Assembly: GCF_900156455.1 (NCBI RefSeq)
Contig: NZ_FTNQ01000002.1
Span: 1-64,000 of the forward strand
Source of the DNA: Microbacterium sp. RURRCA19A
GTDB lineage: Bacteria > Actinomycetota > Actinomycetes > Actinomycetales > Microbacteriaceae
Direction of reading: 5' to 3'
Length of the DNA: 64,000 nucleotides
Shown: piece by piece, positions 25,214-34,464 of the stretch
How the letters are laid out: each line of letters starts with the position of its first letter
Numbering within the stretch: the stretch's first letter is position 1
Notes under the pieces: generated by a model
The model's database searches: none
What the model saw: only the letters and a program-made list of their open reading frames with translations
Told to the model about the DNA's origin: nothing
Made by a program: the position numbers and the translations under genes

Positions 25214-25652
25214 CGTCGTCCTTCCGGATGGTGCACAGCTGCTCGGCCACGAGTCCCGCGACGACGAGGACGGCACCGCACACCGCCGTCGCGATGACCG
25301 ACCCCAACGAGCCTAGCGACGGAGTGAACGGACGGGTGAGAACGAACGCGAGGAGCCCCAGAGCGAAACCGGTCGCCGCCGCGCCGACGAGGGACGAGGC
25401 CTTGGCGAGCATCGCGACGCGCAGCGCCCGGAACGGGTCGATGCGCCGGGCGCTCCGCCCGCGGGACGCGCGGAAGATCGGTACCGCGACCCCCACCACG
25501 ACCGCCGCCAGGAGGACGAGGATCGTCGGCAGGCTCGCCACGGGGACGAAGGTCGGGCGTGCGGCCGCCGTGAGCATGGCGTCGACGAGGAAGCCGACGA
25601 CGAGCCCCGCGAGGGCGGCCACGATCAGGATCGTCGCGCCGGTCCGCTTCAC
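25155..25652 (-). CDS. DUF3180 membrane protein
   Basis: 165 aa, four hydrophobic spans, short acidic C-terminal tail (DDDDE). DUF3180 is conserved directly after folK in many actinobacteria; its function is unknown. The GTG start overlaps the folK stop (GTGA), and its final 59 nt overlap the following PH-domain gene. Confidence 0.85.
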   Translation of the reverse strand: MKRTGATILIVAALAGLVVGFLVDAMLTAAARPTFVPVASLPTILVLLAAVVVGVAVPIFRASRGRSARRIDPFRALRVAMLAKASSLVGAAATGFALGLLAFVLTRPFTPSLGSLGSVIATAVCGAVLVVAGLVAEQLCTIRKDDDDEHPGPSGAHPDAGPSIR

Positions 25653-26176
25653 GATGCCTCCTCGCGGACAGCGGCGAGCAGGGCGTCGACCCGTCCGCGC
25701 CCGGGGATCTCGGCATCCGGGTCGATGTCGTGCCACGGAGCGAGGACGAACTCGCGCTCGTGCGCGCGGGGATGCGGGACGGTCAGATGCGGCTCGTCGA
25801 TGCGGGCCTCGCCGTAGGCGATGAGGTCGAGATCCAGCGTGCGATCGCCCCACTTCTCGCGACGCACACGCCCGTGGTCCGCCTCGATGCGGTGGAGTTC
25901 GCGCAGCAGCGTCGCCGGCGCCAACCGCGTCTGCAGCAGCGCGACGGCGTTGAGATAACGCGGCGCGTCGGCATCGGCTCCGGCGAGGGTGACGGCGACC
26001 GTCTCGATGGGGGCCGACACCCGGACGTCGGTCGTCAGCGGCAGGAGGCGCAGCTCCTCGACGGCCGCGGAGAGCGTCGCGGCGCGCGCGCCGAGGTTGG
26101 CCCCGAGGGCGACGACGGCCGCGACCGGCACCTCGGAGGGCGGGTCGCCGATCCCGTGCGCCAAGCGGACGCTCAC
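25649..26176 (-). CDS. folK: 6-hydroxymethyl-7,8-dihydropterin pyrophosphokinase
   Basis: 175 aa. GANLGARAATL near the N-terminus, the HPPK signature WGDRTLDLDLIAYG, and VPHPRAHEREFVLAPW are all present. It transfers pyrophosphate from ATP to the pterin alcohol, the step before dihydropteroate synthase. GTG 26176 overlaps the folB stop (GTGA). Third of four consecutive folate genes in transcription order folE-folP-folB-folK. Confidence 0.96.
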   Translation of the reverse strand: MSVRLAHGIGDPPSEVPVAAVVALGANLGARAATLSAAVEELRLLPLTTDVRVSAPIETVAVTLAGADADAPRYLNAVALLQTRLAPATLLRELHRIEADHGRVRREKWGDRTLDLDLIAYGEARIDEPHLTVPHPRAHEREFVLAPWHDIDPDAEIPGRGRVDALLAAVREEAS

Positions 26177-26541
26177 ACGCGCCCCCGGCGGATCGTCACC
26201 GACACGTCGGCGAACGGGACGGTGATCGGGGCGTGCGGTTTGTGCACGGTCACCGTGACGAGCAGGACGCGTTCGTCGGCGAGGACATCGTCGGCGATGC
26301 GCTGCGCGAGGGTCTCCAGCAGATCGACGCGATCGCCCTCGACGTGGGCGACGATGCGCTCGGCGAGTTCGCCGTAGTGCACGGTGTCGACGACGTCGTC
26401 CGACTCGGCGGCCGGTCGCAGCGAGAGCTGCAGCACCACGTCGACGACGAACTCCTGCCCTTCCCGCTTCTCGTCGGCGTAGACGCCGTGGAACCCGAAG
26501 GCGCGCACCCCCGTCAATGTGATCTCGTCGGCGAAGTCCAT
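26173..26541 (-). CDS. folB: Dihydroneopterin aldolase
   Basis: 122 aa, standard FolB length. Segment GVRAFGFHGVYADEKREGQE contains the conserved FHGV and EK, and VHKPHAPI near the C-terminus carries the catalytic Lys region. Converts dihydroneopterin to hydroxymethyl-dihydropterin. ATG overlaps the folP stop by one base (TGATG). Confidence 0.96.
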   Translation of the reverse strand: MDFADEITLTGVRAFGFHGVYADEKREGQEFVVDVVLQLSLRPAAESDDVVDTVHYGELAERIVAHVEGDRVDLLETLAQRIADDVLADERVLLVTVTVHKPHAPITVPFADVSVTIRRGRV

Positions 26542-27332
26542 CAGGCCTCCCAGGCGCGGGCGACGGCGAGCGCGTCGCGAGTGGTCGGGATGTCGTGCAC
26601 GCGCACGGCCCACGCGCCGGCGCGACCCGCCAGGGCGCTGGTGACCGCCGTCGCCAGGTCGCGGCGATCCAGGTCGGCGTCGGCGCCGATCGTCTCGGCG
26701 AGGAACCGCTTCCGGCTCGTGCCGACGAGCACACGGCATCCGAGGTCTCCCACGCGGGGCAGCGCGCGCAGCACCTGCCAGTTCTGATCTCCGCGCTTGC
26801 CGAAGCCGATGCCCGGGTCGACGATGAGGCGGGAACGCGGGATGCCGGCCGCCTCCGCCGCGTCCACTCGCTCGCCCAGCTCCGCGATCACCTCGGCGAC
26901 CACGTCGTCGTACTCCGCCCGTGCGTACATCTCGGCCGACGGTCCGCGCCAGTGCCCGAGCGCGATCTCGGCGCCCGATTCGGCGACCGCGGCGAACATC
27001 TCGGGGTCGGCGAGACCACCCGACACGTCGTTGACCAATCGGGCGCCCGCGGCGACCGCGGCCCGCGCGGTCGTCGCGTTCATCGTGTCGACGCTCACGT
27101 ACAGACCCTCGGATGCCAATGCCGCAACGACCGGGAGCACGCGCTGCTGCTCGATCCGAGGGGCGACCCGGTCGGCTCCCGGCCGCGTCGACTCACCGCC
27201 GACGTCGAGCAGGTCCGCGCCCTGGGCGTGGAGCGTGCGGGCGTGCGCGATCGCGACGTCGGGATCGAGGAACCGCCCGCCGTCGCTGAAGGAATCGGGG
27301 GTGACGTTGACGATCCCCATGACGAGGGTCAT
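26541..27332 (-). CDS. folP: Dihydropteroate synthase
   Basis: 263 aa. The pterin-binding signature MGIVNVTPDSFSDGG is at the N-terminus, DVGGESTRPGA follows, and the C-terminal half has DPGIGFGKRGDQN and GTSRKRF. It couples the pterin pyrophosphate to p-aminobenzoate and is the sulfonamide target. ATG overlaps the folE stop (ATGA). A much longer in-frame reading upstream overlaps folE and is not real. Confidence 0.97.
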   Translation of the reverse strand: MTLVMGIVNVTPDSFSDGGRFLDPDVAIAHARTLHAQGADLLDVGGESTRPGADRVAPRIEQQRVLPVVAALASEGLYVSVDTMNATTARAAVAAGARLVNDVSGGLADPEMFAAVAESGAEIALGHWRGPSAEMYARAEYDDVVAEVIAELGERVDAAEAAGIPRSRLIVDPGIGFGKRGDQNWQVLRALPRVGDLGCRVLVGTSRKRFLAETIGADADLDRRDLATAVTSALAGRAGAWAVRVHDIPTTRDALAVARAWEA

Positions 27333-27919
27333 CCGCGCCCCCGACCGATCAACGCGATCAGCTCGGCGCGGGCCACGGGGTCGGTGTACGCACCGCGCGC
27401 GGCGATCGTCACGGTCGAGGCTTCGGGCTGGCGCCCCCCGCGCATCGTGACGCATTCGTGGGTGGCATCCAGCACGACGAGCACACCGCGGGCGTCCAGG
27501 GCCGCCGCGATCGTGTCGGCCACCTGCTCGCCGAGGCGCTCCTGCACCTGGGGTCGTGCGGCGAGGACGTCGATGACCCGGGGCAGCGCGCCGAGTCCGA
27601 CGACCTCCTCCCCCGGGAGATACGCCACGTGCGCGCGTCCCCGGAACGGCAGCAGATGGTGCTCGCACATCGATCGGAACGCGATGTCGCGGAGCATCAC
27701 CGCGCCGGACGGAAGGGTGTCGGGAGCGGGCCCGCGCGTCACCGAGATCGTGTGCTGCAGCGGAGCGCCGGCATCCTGCCCGACTCCCCCGAAGAACTCG
27801 CTCCACGAGTCCGCGACCCGGGCCGGGGTCTGCCGCAGGCCCGGGCGATCGGGGTCCTCACCGATCGCCTCGAGCAGCTCGCGTACGAGCGCGGACACGC
27901 GCTCCCGGTCGACGGCCAC
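27329..27919 (-). CDS. folE: GTP cyclohydrolase I
   Basis: 196 aa. Zinc ligands are visible in SMCEHHLLPF and in the ECVTMRG segment; the family motif GLGALPRVIDVLA is intact (GLSK-type region altered to GLGALPR). It opens the folate pathway by converting GTP to dihydroneopterin triphosphate. GTG start, 6 nt after the ftsH stop codon, so very likely co-transcribed with ftsH. Confidence 0.96.
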   Translation of the reverse strand: MAVDRERVSALVRELLEAIGEDPDRPGLRQTPARVADSWSEFFGGVGQDAGAPLQHTISVTRGPAPDTLPSGAVMLRDIAFRSMCEHHLLPFRGRAHVAYLPGEEVVGLGALPRVIDVLAARPQVQERLGEQVADTIAAALDARGVLVVLDATHECVTMRGGRQPEASTVTIAARGAYTDPVARAELIALIGRGRG

Positions 27920-27925
27920 GGCGCC

Positions 27926-29929
<2,004 letters not shown>

Positions 29930-30078
29930 GGTGGGCGAGCCCAGCCCTTTCGTGATCCGCTGCGGAAAAAGCGGTGAAGTCAGGGTAACGCCCGGCGACT
30001 ATGCCGGGCCTGTGCGTTCGTCGTGGGCGTAGCGGGAGACGGATGCCGGGGCGCCGGCGCGCCGCATCCGGCGGGTGA

Positions 30079-30630
30079 TCAGGAGTAGACGTGCGGCGCG
30101 AGGACGGCGACGTCGCGGAGGTTCCGGTACTTCTCGGCGTAGTCCAGGCCGTACCCGATGACGAAGTCGTTGGGGATGTCGAACCCGACGTAGCGGCAGT
30201 CGACCTCGACCTTCATGGCATCCGGCTTGCGCAGGAGCGCGAGCACCTCGACGGACGCGGCCCCGCGCGAGGCGAAGTTCTCCAGAAGCCAGCTGAGCGT
30301 CAGGCCGGAGTCGATGATGTCCTCGACGATCAGCACGTCTTTGCCGGTGATGTCGGTGTCGAGGTCCTTCCGGATCTGCACGACGCCGCTCGAGCGCGTG
30401 CTCGCGCCGTAGGACGACACGGCCATCCAGTCCATCGTGATGTGCATCGGCAGGTGGCGGGCGAAGTCGGCCATGACCATCACGGCGCCCTTGAGGACGC
30501 CCACCAGCACGACGTCGCGCCCGGCGTAGTCGGCCGCGACCTGTGCCGCGAGCTCGGCGAGCTTGTCGTGGATCTGCTCCTCGGTGAGGAGGACTTCACT
30601 GATGTCGTCGGAAATGTCGGCCGCGCGCAT
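30079..30630 (-). CDS. hpt: Hypoxanthine phosphoribosyltransferase
   Basis: 183 aa, type I PRTase with the PRPP loop VLIVEDIIDSGLTL and the flexible-loop SSYG. Salvages hypoxanthine/guanine. ATG 30630 lies 6 nt after TAGGAT (30637-30642), so it can be expressed from its own leaderless promoter although it starts 23 nt after the tilS stop codon. tilS-hpt-ftsH order is widely conserved in Gram-positive bacteria. Confidence 0.96.
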   Translation of the reverse strand: MRAADISDDISEVLLTEEQIHDKLAELAAQVAADYAGRDVVLVGVLKGAVMVMADFARHLPMHITMDWMAVSSYGASTRSSGVVQIRKDLDTDITGKDVLIVEDIIDSGLTLSWLLENFASRGAASVEVLALLRKPDAMKVEVDCRYVGFDIPNDFVIGYGLDYAEKYRNLRDVAVLAPHVYS

Positions 30631-30653
30631 CCCTGAATCCTACGCGGGACGAC

Positions 30654-31652
30654 TCAGGATGCCGCCCGCGCGACGATCTCGATCCGGCCCCCGACACGGC
30701 GGGCGAGGCAGCCGGGAAGGTCGATCGGCCCCTGTCCGCGCCAGTCGGTGGCGAGGCGGGCGACCTCCAGCGTCTGGGCGCGGGTGAGGGCGACGCCGAA
30801 CTCGCTGTCGACGACGTACCGCACGATGCGGTTGCGCAGCGCGGCGGGGTTGGCCGCCAACGCCGCGACCGAGACCGATATCCCGGCCTCGGCATGCTCG
30901 ACGATGTCCTCGATCGTCTCGTCGATCATGTCTTGGAAGGCCGCGGCGTCCTCGCGCAGCTGCTCCGCGGTGCGGGCGAGCGCCTCCGCGACACCGGGAC
31001 CGAGCTCTCGCTCGAGCACCGGCAGCACGGTTTCCCGTACGCGCACGCGCGCGAACACGGGGTCGGCGTTGTGCGGGTCGGTCCACGGCTCGAGCCCCTC
31101 GGCCGCGCACGCCGCGACGGTCGTCTCGCGACGCACCCCCAGCATCGGGCGCAGCCACACCGGGCCCGTGGCATCCCGCCGCTCGGGCGCCATGCCCGAC
31201 AGGCTCGTCGCCCCCGACCCCCGCGCGAGTCCGAGCAGCACCGTCTCGGCCTGATCGTCGAGGGTGTGGCCCAGCAGCACCGCGTCGGCGCCCGTCTCCG
31301 CCGCCACGCGGGTGAGAGCGGCGTACCGCGCTTCCCGCGCAGCGGCCTCGGGTCCGTTCGTCGAGCCGACCCGCACGGTCACGACGCGGGCGTCGAGCCC
31401 GAGAGCGCGCGCCTTCTCCGCGGCGGCGGCCGCCACGGCATCCGATCCGCCCTGGAGGCCGTGGTCGATCACGACGGCCTCCGCACGGATGCCGAGACGC
31501 GGCGCCTCGAACGCGGTCGCCGCCGCGAGCGCGAGGGAGTCCGCCCCGCCCGACAGCGCGACGATGACGACGCCGCGCCCGTCGAGGGCGGCACGGACGG
31601 CCCGCCGCACCTCGGCCACGGCGGGGTCGAGTCCGGGTCGCCGCTCGTGCAT
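30654..31652 (-). CDS. tilS: tRNA(Ile)-lysidine synthase
   Basis: 332 aa. N-type ATP pyrophosphatase loop VALSGGADSLALA near residue 32-44, then LGHTLDDQAETVLLGLARG, both diagnostic. It modifies C34 of the CAU-anticodon tRNA-Ile. The C-terminal domains of the E. coli enzyme are shortened, as in other actinobacteria. TAGCGT (31660-31665) is 7 nt before ATG 31652; a GTG three codons earlier overlaps that -10 box, so the second start is preferred. Confidence 0.95.
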   Translation of the reverse strand: MHERRPGLDPAVAEVRRAVRAALDGRGVVIVALSGGADSLALAAATAFEAPRLGIRAEAVVIDHGLQGGSDAVAAAAAEKARALGLDARVVTVRVGSTNGPEAAAREARYAALTRVAAETGADAVLLGHTLDDQAETVLLGLARGSGATSLSGMAPERRDATGPVWLRPMLGVRRETTVAACAAEGLEPWTDPHNADPVFARVRVRETVLPVLERELGPGVAEALARTAEQLREDAAAFQDMIDETIEDIVEHAEAGISVSVAALAANPAALRNRIVRYVVDSEFGVALTRAQTLEVARLATDWRGQGPIDLPGCLARRVGGRIEIVARAAS

Positions 31653-31707
31653 GGCATCCACGCTATCCGCCCTGGCGCGCAGGCCACGTCAGCGCGGACG
31701 CCCCGAC

Positions 31708-31741
31708 TAGGCTGGGCGCGGAATTCCACCGATCTAAGGAG
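31708..31741 (+). promoter_or_regulatory. ppa promoter -10 and ribosome-binding site
   Basis: -10 TAGGCT at 31708-31713, followed by a leader with AAGGAG (31736-31741) seven bases before the ppa ATG. Unlike many neighbours, ppa therefore has a normal leader. Confidence 0.65.
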
Positions 31742-31748
31742 CACACGT

Positions 31749-32282
31749 ATGGGCGCGTACGACGCCGTCATCGAGATCCCGCGCGGCAGCCGCGTGAAGT
31801 ACGAGGTCGACCACGGCACGGGCCGGGTCTTCCTCGACCGCATCCTGTACACGGTGTTCGGCTACCCGGCCAACTACGGCTTCTTCGAGAACACCCTCGG
31901 CGAAGACGGCGACCCGCTCGACGTGCTGGTCCTCCTCGACCGCGACCTCTACCCCGGCATCCTCGCGAAGGTGCGCCCCGTGGGCGTGCTGAAGATGAGC
32001 GACGAGGCCGGCGGCGACGACAAGGTCGTCGCGGTGCTCGCGAAGGACCCGCGCTGGGACCACATCCAGGACGTCGGCGACATCGACGACTGGACGAAGA
32101 AGGAGATCTCGCACTTCTTCGAGCACTACAAGGACCTGGAGCCCCACAAGTGGGTCAAGGTCGACGAGTGGGCGGATGCCGCCGAGGCCGAGCGCCTGGT
32201 CGGCGAGGCGTTCGCGCGCTTCGAGGAGCACGACGCACAGACCAAGACGCAGGGTGAGGGCGAAGCGCCCAACACGCTCTGA
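31749..32282 (+). CDS. ppa: Inorganic diphosphatase
   Basis: 177 aa, family I soluble pyrophosphatase. The signature DGDPLDVLVL with metal-binding aspartates is present, as are YPANYGF and KDPRWDHIQDV. A C-terminal Gln/Glu/Gly tail is unremarkable. Hydrolyses PPi from biosynthetic reactions. Monocistronic; diverges from tilS and ends in a clear terminator. Confidence 0.96.
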   Translation: MGAYDAVIEIPRGSRVKYEVDHGTGRVFLDRILYTVFGYPANYGFFENTLGEDGDPLDVLVLLDRDLYPGILAKVRPVGVLKMSDEAGGDDKVVAVLAKDPRWDHIQDVGDIDDWTKKEISHFFEHYKDLEPHKWVKVDEWADAAEAERLVGEAFARFEEHDAQTKTQGEGEAPNTL

Positions 32283-32298
32283 CCTCCCGGTCACGACG

Positions 32299-32325
32299 AA
32301 GCCCCCGGTCATCGACCGGGGGCTT
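32299..32325. terminator. Bidirectional terminator, ppa / M23 peptidase
   Basis: Perfect 12-bp stem (32299-32310 with 32314-32325), 3-nt loop, between two convergent genes. A short T-rich tract lies on both sides of the stem. Confidence 0.9.
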
Positions 32326-32334
32326 TCGCGTTGC

Positions 32335-33774
32335 TCAGACCCAGACGCCGCGATCGCGCAGCCACGGCGCGGGGTCGGTCGTCCCGCCCCACGGCGGGTA
32401 GACCTCGAAGTGGAGGTGGCAGCCGAACGAGTTGCCCGTCTGCCCCGTCGCGGCGATCTGCTGGCCGGCCGACACGCGCTGTCCGTACGAGACGTAGATG
32501 CCGCCGTTGACGATGTGGGCGTACCCGGTGCCCGACCCGTCGTCGTGCTGGATGCGGATGTAGTTGCCGTAGCCGCTGTTCAGCCCGGCGTAGGTGACGC
32601 GTCCGCTCGCCGCAGCGTAGATCGGCGACCAGCAGCTCGCACCGAAGTCGAGACCGAGGTGCCAGGTGCTCGCGCAATAGCTCGCACCGCACTGGCCGGT
32701 GCGGGGTCCGTATCCCGACGTCGTTCCCGCCGAGGAGGGACGAGCCCATCCCGAGCTGACGACGTCTCCGCCACCGCTGCTGCTGCCGCCACCGCCGCCG
32801 CCACCGCCGCCGCCTCCGCCGCCGCCGTTGTTGGCAGCGGCCGCCGCGGCCGCCGCCGCCTCACGGGCGGCGCGGTCGCGCGCTTCGGCCTCTTCGCGGG
32901 CTTTGCGCTCGCGCTCTTCGCGCGCCTTGCGCTCGGCCTCGACGCCGGCCTGGTAGTCGGCGACCGTCTTCGCGGTCGTGTCCTGCAGTGCGGCGAGCTG
33001 GGCCTGCAGCACGACCTGATTCGCCTGCTGCGCGGCCAGAGCGGCTTGCGCGGCGTCCGCCGCCTGCTGCGCGGCGACCATCTTGTCTTCGGCGATCTTC
33101 TGCAGGCGGTCGCGTTCGGCCTTGGCGTCGTCGGCCTGGCTGCCGAGGTTCTTGGCGCTGTCGCGCGCGGCCACGGCAGCGGCGTAGACCGAGCGGTTGC
33201 GGTCGAGCAGCTTGTCCATCGTGCCGAGCTTGGCGAGGAGGTCATCGGCGCTGGCGGCGGAGCCCGAGAAGAAAAGGTCGAGCGACGTGTCGTCGCCTCC
33301 GCTGCGATAGAGCTGCGCCGCGACCTTGCCGGCCTTGGTCGCGGCATCCGTCGCCTTGGCGGTCTCGGCATCCGCCTGGGCGCGGATCTGCTGAGCGCGG
33401 TAGTCGGCGTCGAAGAACGCCTGCTGAGCGGCGTAGTACTCGTCGGAACGCGCCTGGACCTCGGCCTGCGTGCGCTCGACCTCGGACTGCAGGCCCGCGA
33501 TCAGACCCTGGATGCGGGTGATCTCGGCGCCCTTGGCGGCCTCGTTGGCCCGCGCGGCCTCGACATCGGCCCACGAGGGGTAGTCGGCGGCGAAGGCGGG
33601 GGACGACGAGACGAGCGACGGCACCGTGGCCCCGATGGCACCGAGGGCGACGGCCCCGAACGCACCGAGCCTCAGTGCTCCGCGGCGGTCCAGCGACGGC
33701 CACAGACGCGCGCGCTCGGCGGGGCTGGGCGCGCAACCGCAGTCGTCGGCGCCGTCGAGGGGGTCAAGCGTCAC
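32335..33774 (-). CDS. Secreted M23 peptidoglycan endopeptidase with coiled coil
   Basis: 479 aa. A hydrophilic N-terminus with DDCGC precedes a signal-peptide-like stretch (about 30-62, starting RRGALRLG, possibly Tat). Next come long coiled-coil helices (about 65-310, Ala/Glu/Arg-rich), a 14-Gly linker, and a LytM/M23 domain. Metal ligands are His372 and Asp376 (HLGLD) and His455 in HLHFE. It resembles NlpC/EnvC-type hydrolases that cut peptide cross-links during division. GTG start follows an AGATGAGG ribosome site; a sigma-70-like promoter is at 33811-33838. Confidence 0.9.
   Translation of the reverse strand: MTLDPLDGADDCGCAPSPAERARLWPSLDRRGALRLGAFGAVALGAIGATVPSLVSSSPAFAADYPSWADVEAARANEAAKGAEITRIQGLIAGLQSEVERTQAEVQARSDEYYAAQQAFFDADYRAQQIRAQADAETAKATDAATKAGKVAAQLYRSGGDDTSLDLFFSGSAASADDLLAKLGTMDKLLDRNRSVYAAAVAARDSAKNLGSQADDAKAERDRLQKIAEDKMVAAQQAADAAQAALAAQQANQVVLQAQLAALQDTTAKTVADYQAGVEAERKAREERERKAREEAEARDRAAREAAAAAAAAANNGGGGGGGGGGGGGGSSSGGGDVVSSGWARPSSAGTTSGYGPRTGQCGASYCASTWHLGLDFGASCWSPIYAAASGRVTYAGLNSGYGNYIRIQHDDGSGTGYAHIVNGGIYVSYGQRVSAGQQIAATGQTGNSFGCHLHFEVYPPWGGTTDPAPWLRDRGVWV
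32785..32826. repeat. Poly-glycine codon tract in the M23 gene
   Basis: Fourteen consecutive Gly codons (GGC/GGT/GGA mixture) make a flexible linker between the coiled coil and the catalytic domain, followed by three Ser codons. The near-perfect triplet repeat is a candidate for slippage and length variation. Confidence 0.9.
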
Positions 33775-33810
33775 GGGAATACCTCATCTCACCGGTTCGC
33801 AACTCGCACC

Positions 33811-33838
33811 ACAGTAGCAACACGAATCACACGAACAA
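33811..33838 (-). promoter_or_regulatory. Promoter of the M23 peptidase gene
   Basis: On the minus strand TTGTTC (33838-33833) and TACTGT (33816-33811) are separated by 16 nt, about 35 nt upstream of the GTG start. Confidence 0.5.
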
Positions 33839-33912
33839 CAGGGCGAGTTCCCGCTGCCGCGGCCCAGTCTGACCCCTCGACACGCCGGGGCGCCGGACCG
33901 CCACGCCCTCGA

Positions 33913-33942
33913 TTGGCAATCTCGAGAATCATGAAGTAGGCT
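33913..33942 (+). promoter_or_regulatory. Promoter of the tRNA cluster
   Basis: TTGGCA (33913-33918) and TAGGCT (33937-33942), 18 nt apart, precede tRNA-Glu by about 48 nt. Good match for an actinobacterial housekeeping promoter. Confidence 0.65.
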
Positions 33943-33990
33943 CGGTCGTCGGCAAGTGAGCACGGAATCGCAAGGTTTCGGGGTTCATCC

Positions 33991-34063
33991 GGCCCCATCG
34001 TTTAGCGGCCTAGGACGCCGCCCTTTCACGGCGGTAGCACGGGTTCGAATCCCGTTGGGGTCA
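33991..34063 (+). tRNA. tRNA-Glu (anticodon TTC)
   Basis: GGCCCCA/TGGGGTC acceptor stem (one G-T pair), D-arm, anticodon loop CTTTCAC with TTC, T-arm GGTTCGAATCC, discriminator A. CCA is not encoded. First gene of a three-tRNA cluster. Confidence 0.97.
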
Positions 34064-34089
34064 CTCGCCGAACACAAGTTAACAATCAT

Positions 34090-34163
34090 GGCCCTGTAGC
34101 GCAGTTGGTTAGCGTGCCGCCCTGTCACGGCGGAGGTCGCGGGTTCAAGTCCCGTCAGGGTCG
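34090..34163 (+). tRNA. tRNA-Asp (anticodon GTC)
   Basis: GGCCCTG/CAGGGTC acceptor stem, anticodon loop CTGTCAC with GTC, T-arm GGTTCAAGTCC, discriminator G. No encoded CCA. Lies 26 nt after tRNA-Glu. Confidence 0.97.
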
Positions 34164-34227
34164 CTCCATAGCGACGGGCCTTCTTTCGAGGAGGCCTTTC
34201 GTCTAGGAAGCGGCAGACATGCCGCTC

Positions 34228-34300
34228 GGCTCTGTAGCTCAGTTGGTAGAGCGTTCGACTGAAAATCGAAAGGTCACCGGATCGATGCCGGTCGGAGCCA
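34228..34300 (+). tRNA. tRNA-Phe (anticodon GAA)
   Basis: GGCTCTG/CGGAGCC acceptor stem, D-arm GCTCAGTTGGTAGAGC, anticodon loop CTGAAAA with GAA, T-arm with GGATCGATGCC instead of GGTTCGA: position 54-55 reads AT rather than TT. Discriminator A. The unusual T-loop is worth noting. Confidence 0.93.
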
Positions 34301-34328
34301 CACGGGTGACCGTTACAGTCACCCCAGG

Positions 34329-34360
34329 AACCCTCGCGTAGCTTCTACATCGCGGGGGTT
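34329..34360 (+). terminator. Terminator of the tRNA cluster
   Basis: 10-bp stem (34329-34338 with 34351-34360, one T-G pair) followed by TCGTCTTG, 28 nt after tRNA-Phe. Confidence 0.8.
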
Positions 34361-34392
34361 TCGTCTTGTCCGGCGCCCCCGCCTCCTCCGCC

Positions 34393-34449
34393 TGAGTGTC
34401 CCCGACACGCGGATGTGGCGCGCGGCAGCCCGCGTGTCCTGGACACTCA
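34393..34449. repeat. 57-bp GTGTCC palindromic repeat, copy 2
   Basis: Same length and arms as the copy at 10578-10634: TGAGTGTCC start, GACACGCGGAT inner arm, GGACACTCA end. It is located between the tRNA cluster and the convergent acyl-CoA ligase gene. Differences fall mostly in the loop. Confidence 0.85.
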
Positions 34450-34464
34450 ACGCGCGGCGCGGCG

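Noticed and set aside
26541..27806. Extended 421-aa version of FolP
   Set aside because: The added N-terminus is out-of-frame folE sequence; the true ATG overlaps the folE stop codon.
33990..34300. tRNA cluster as integration site of a genomic island
   Set aside because: No integrase next to it and no direct repeat of a tRNA 3' end was found; flanking genes are ordinary.
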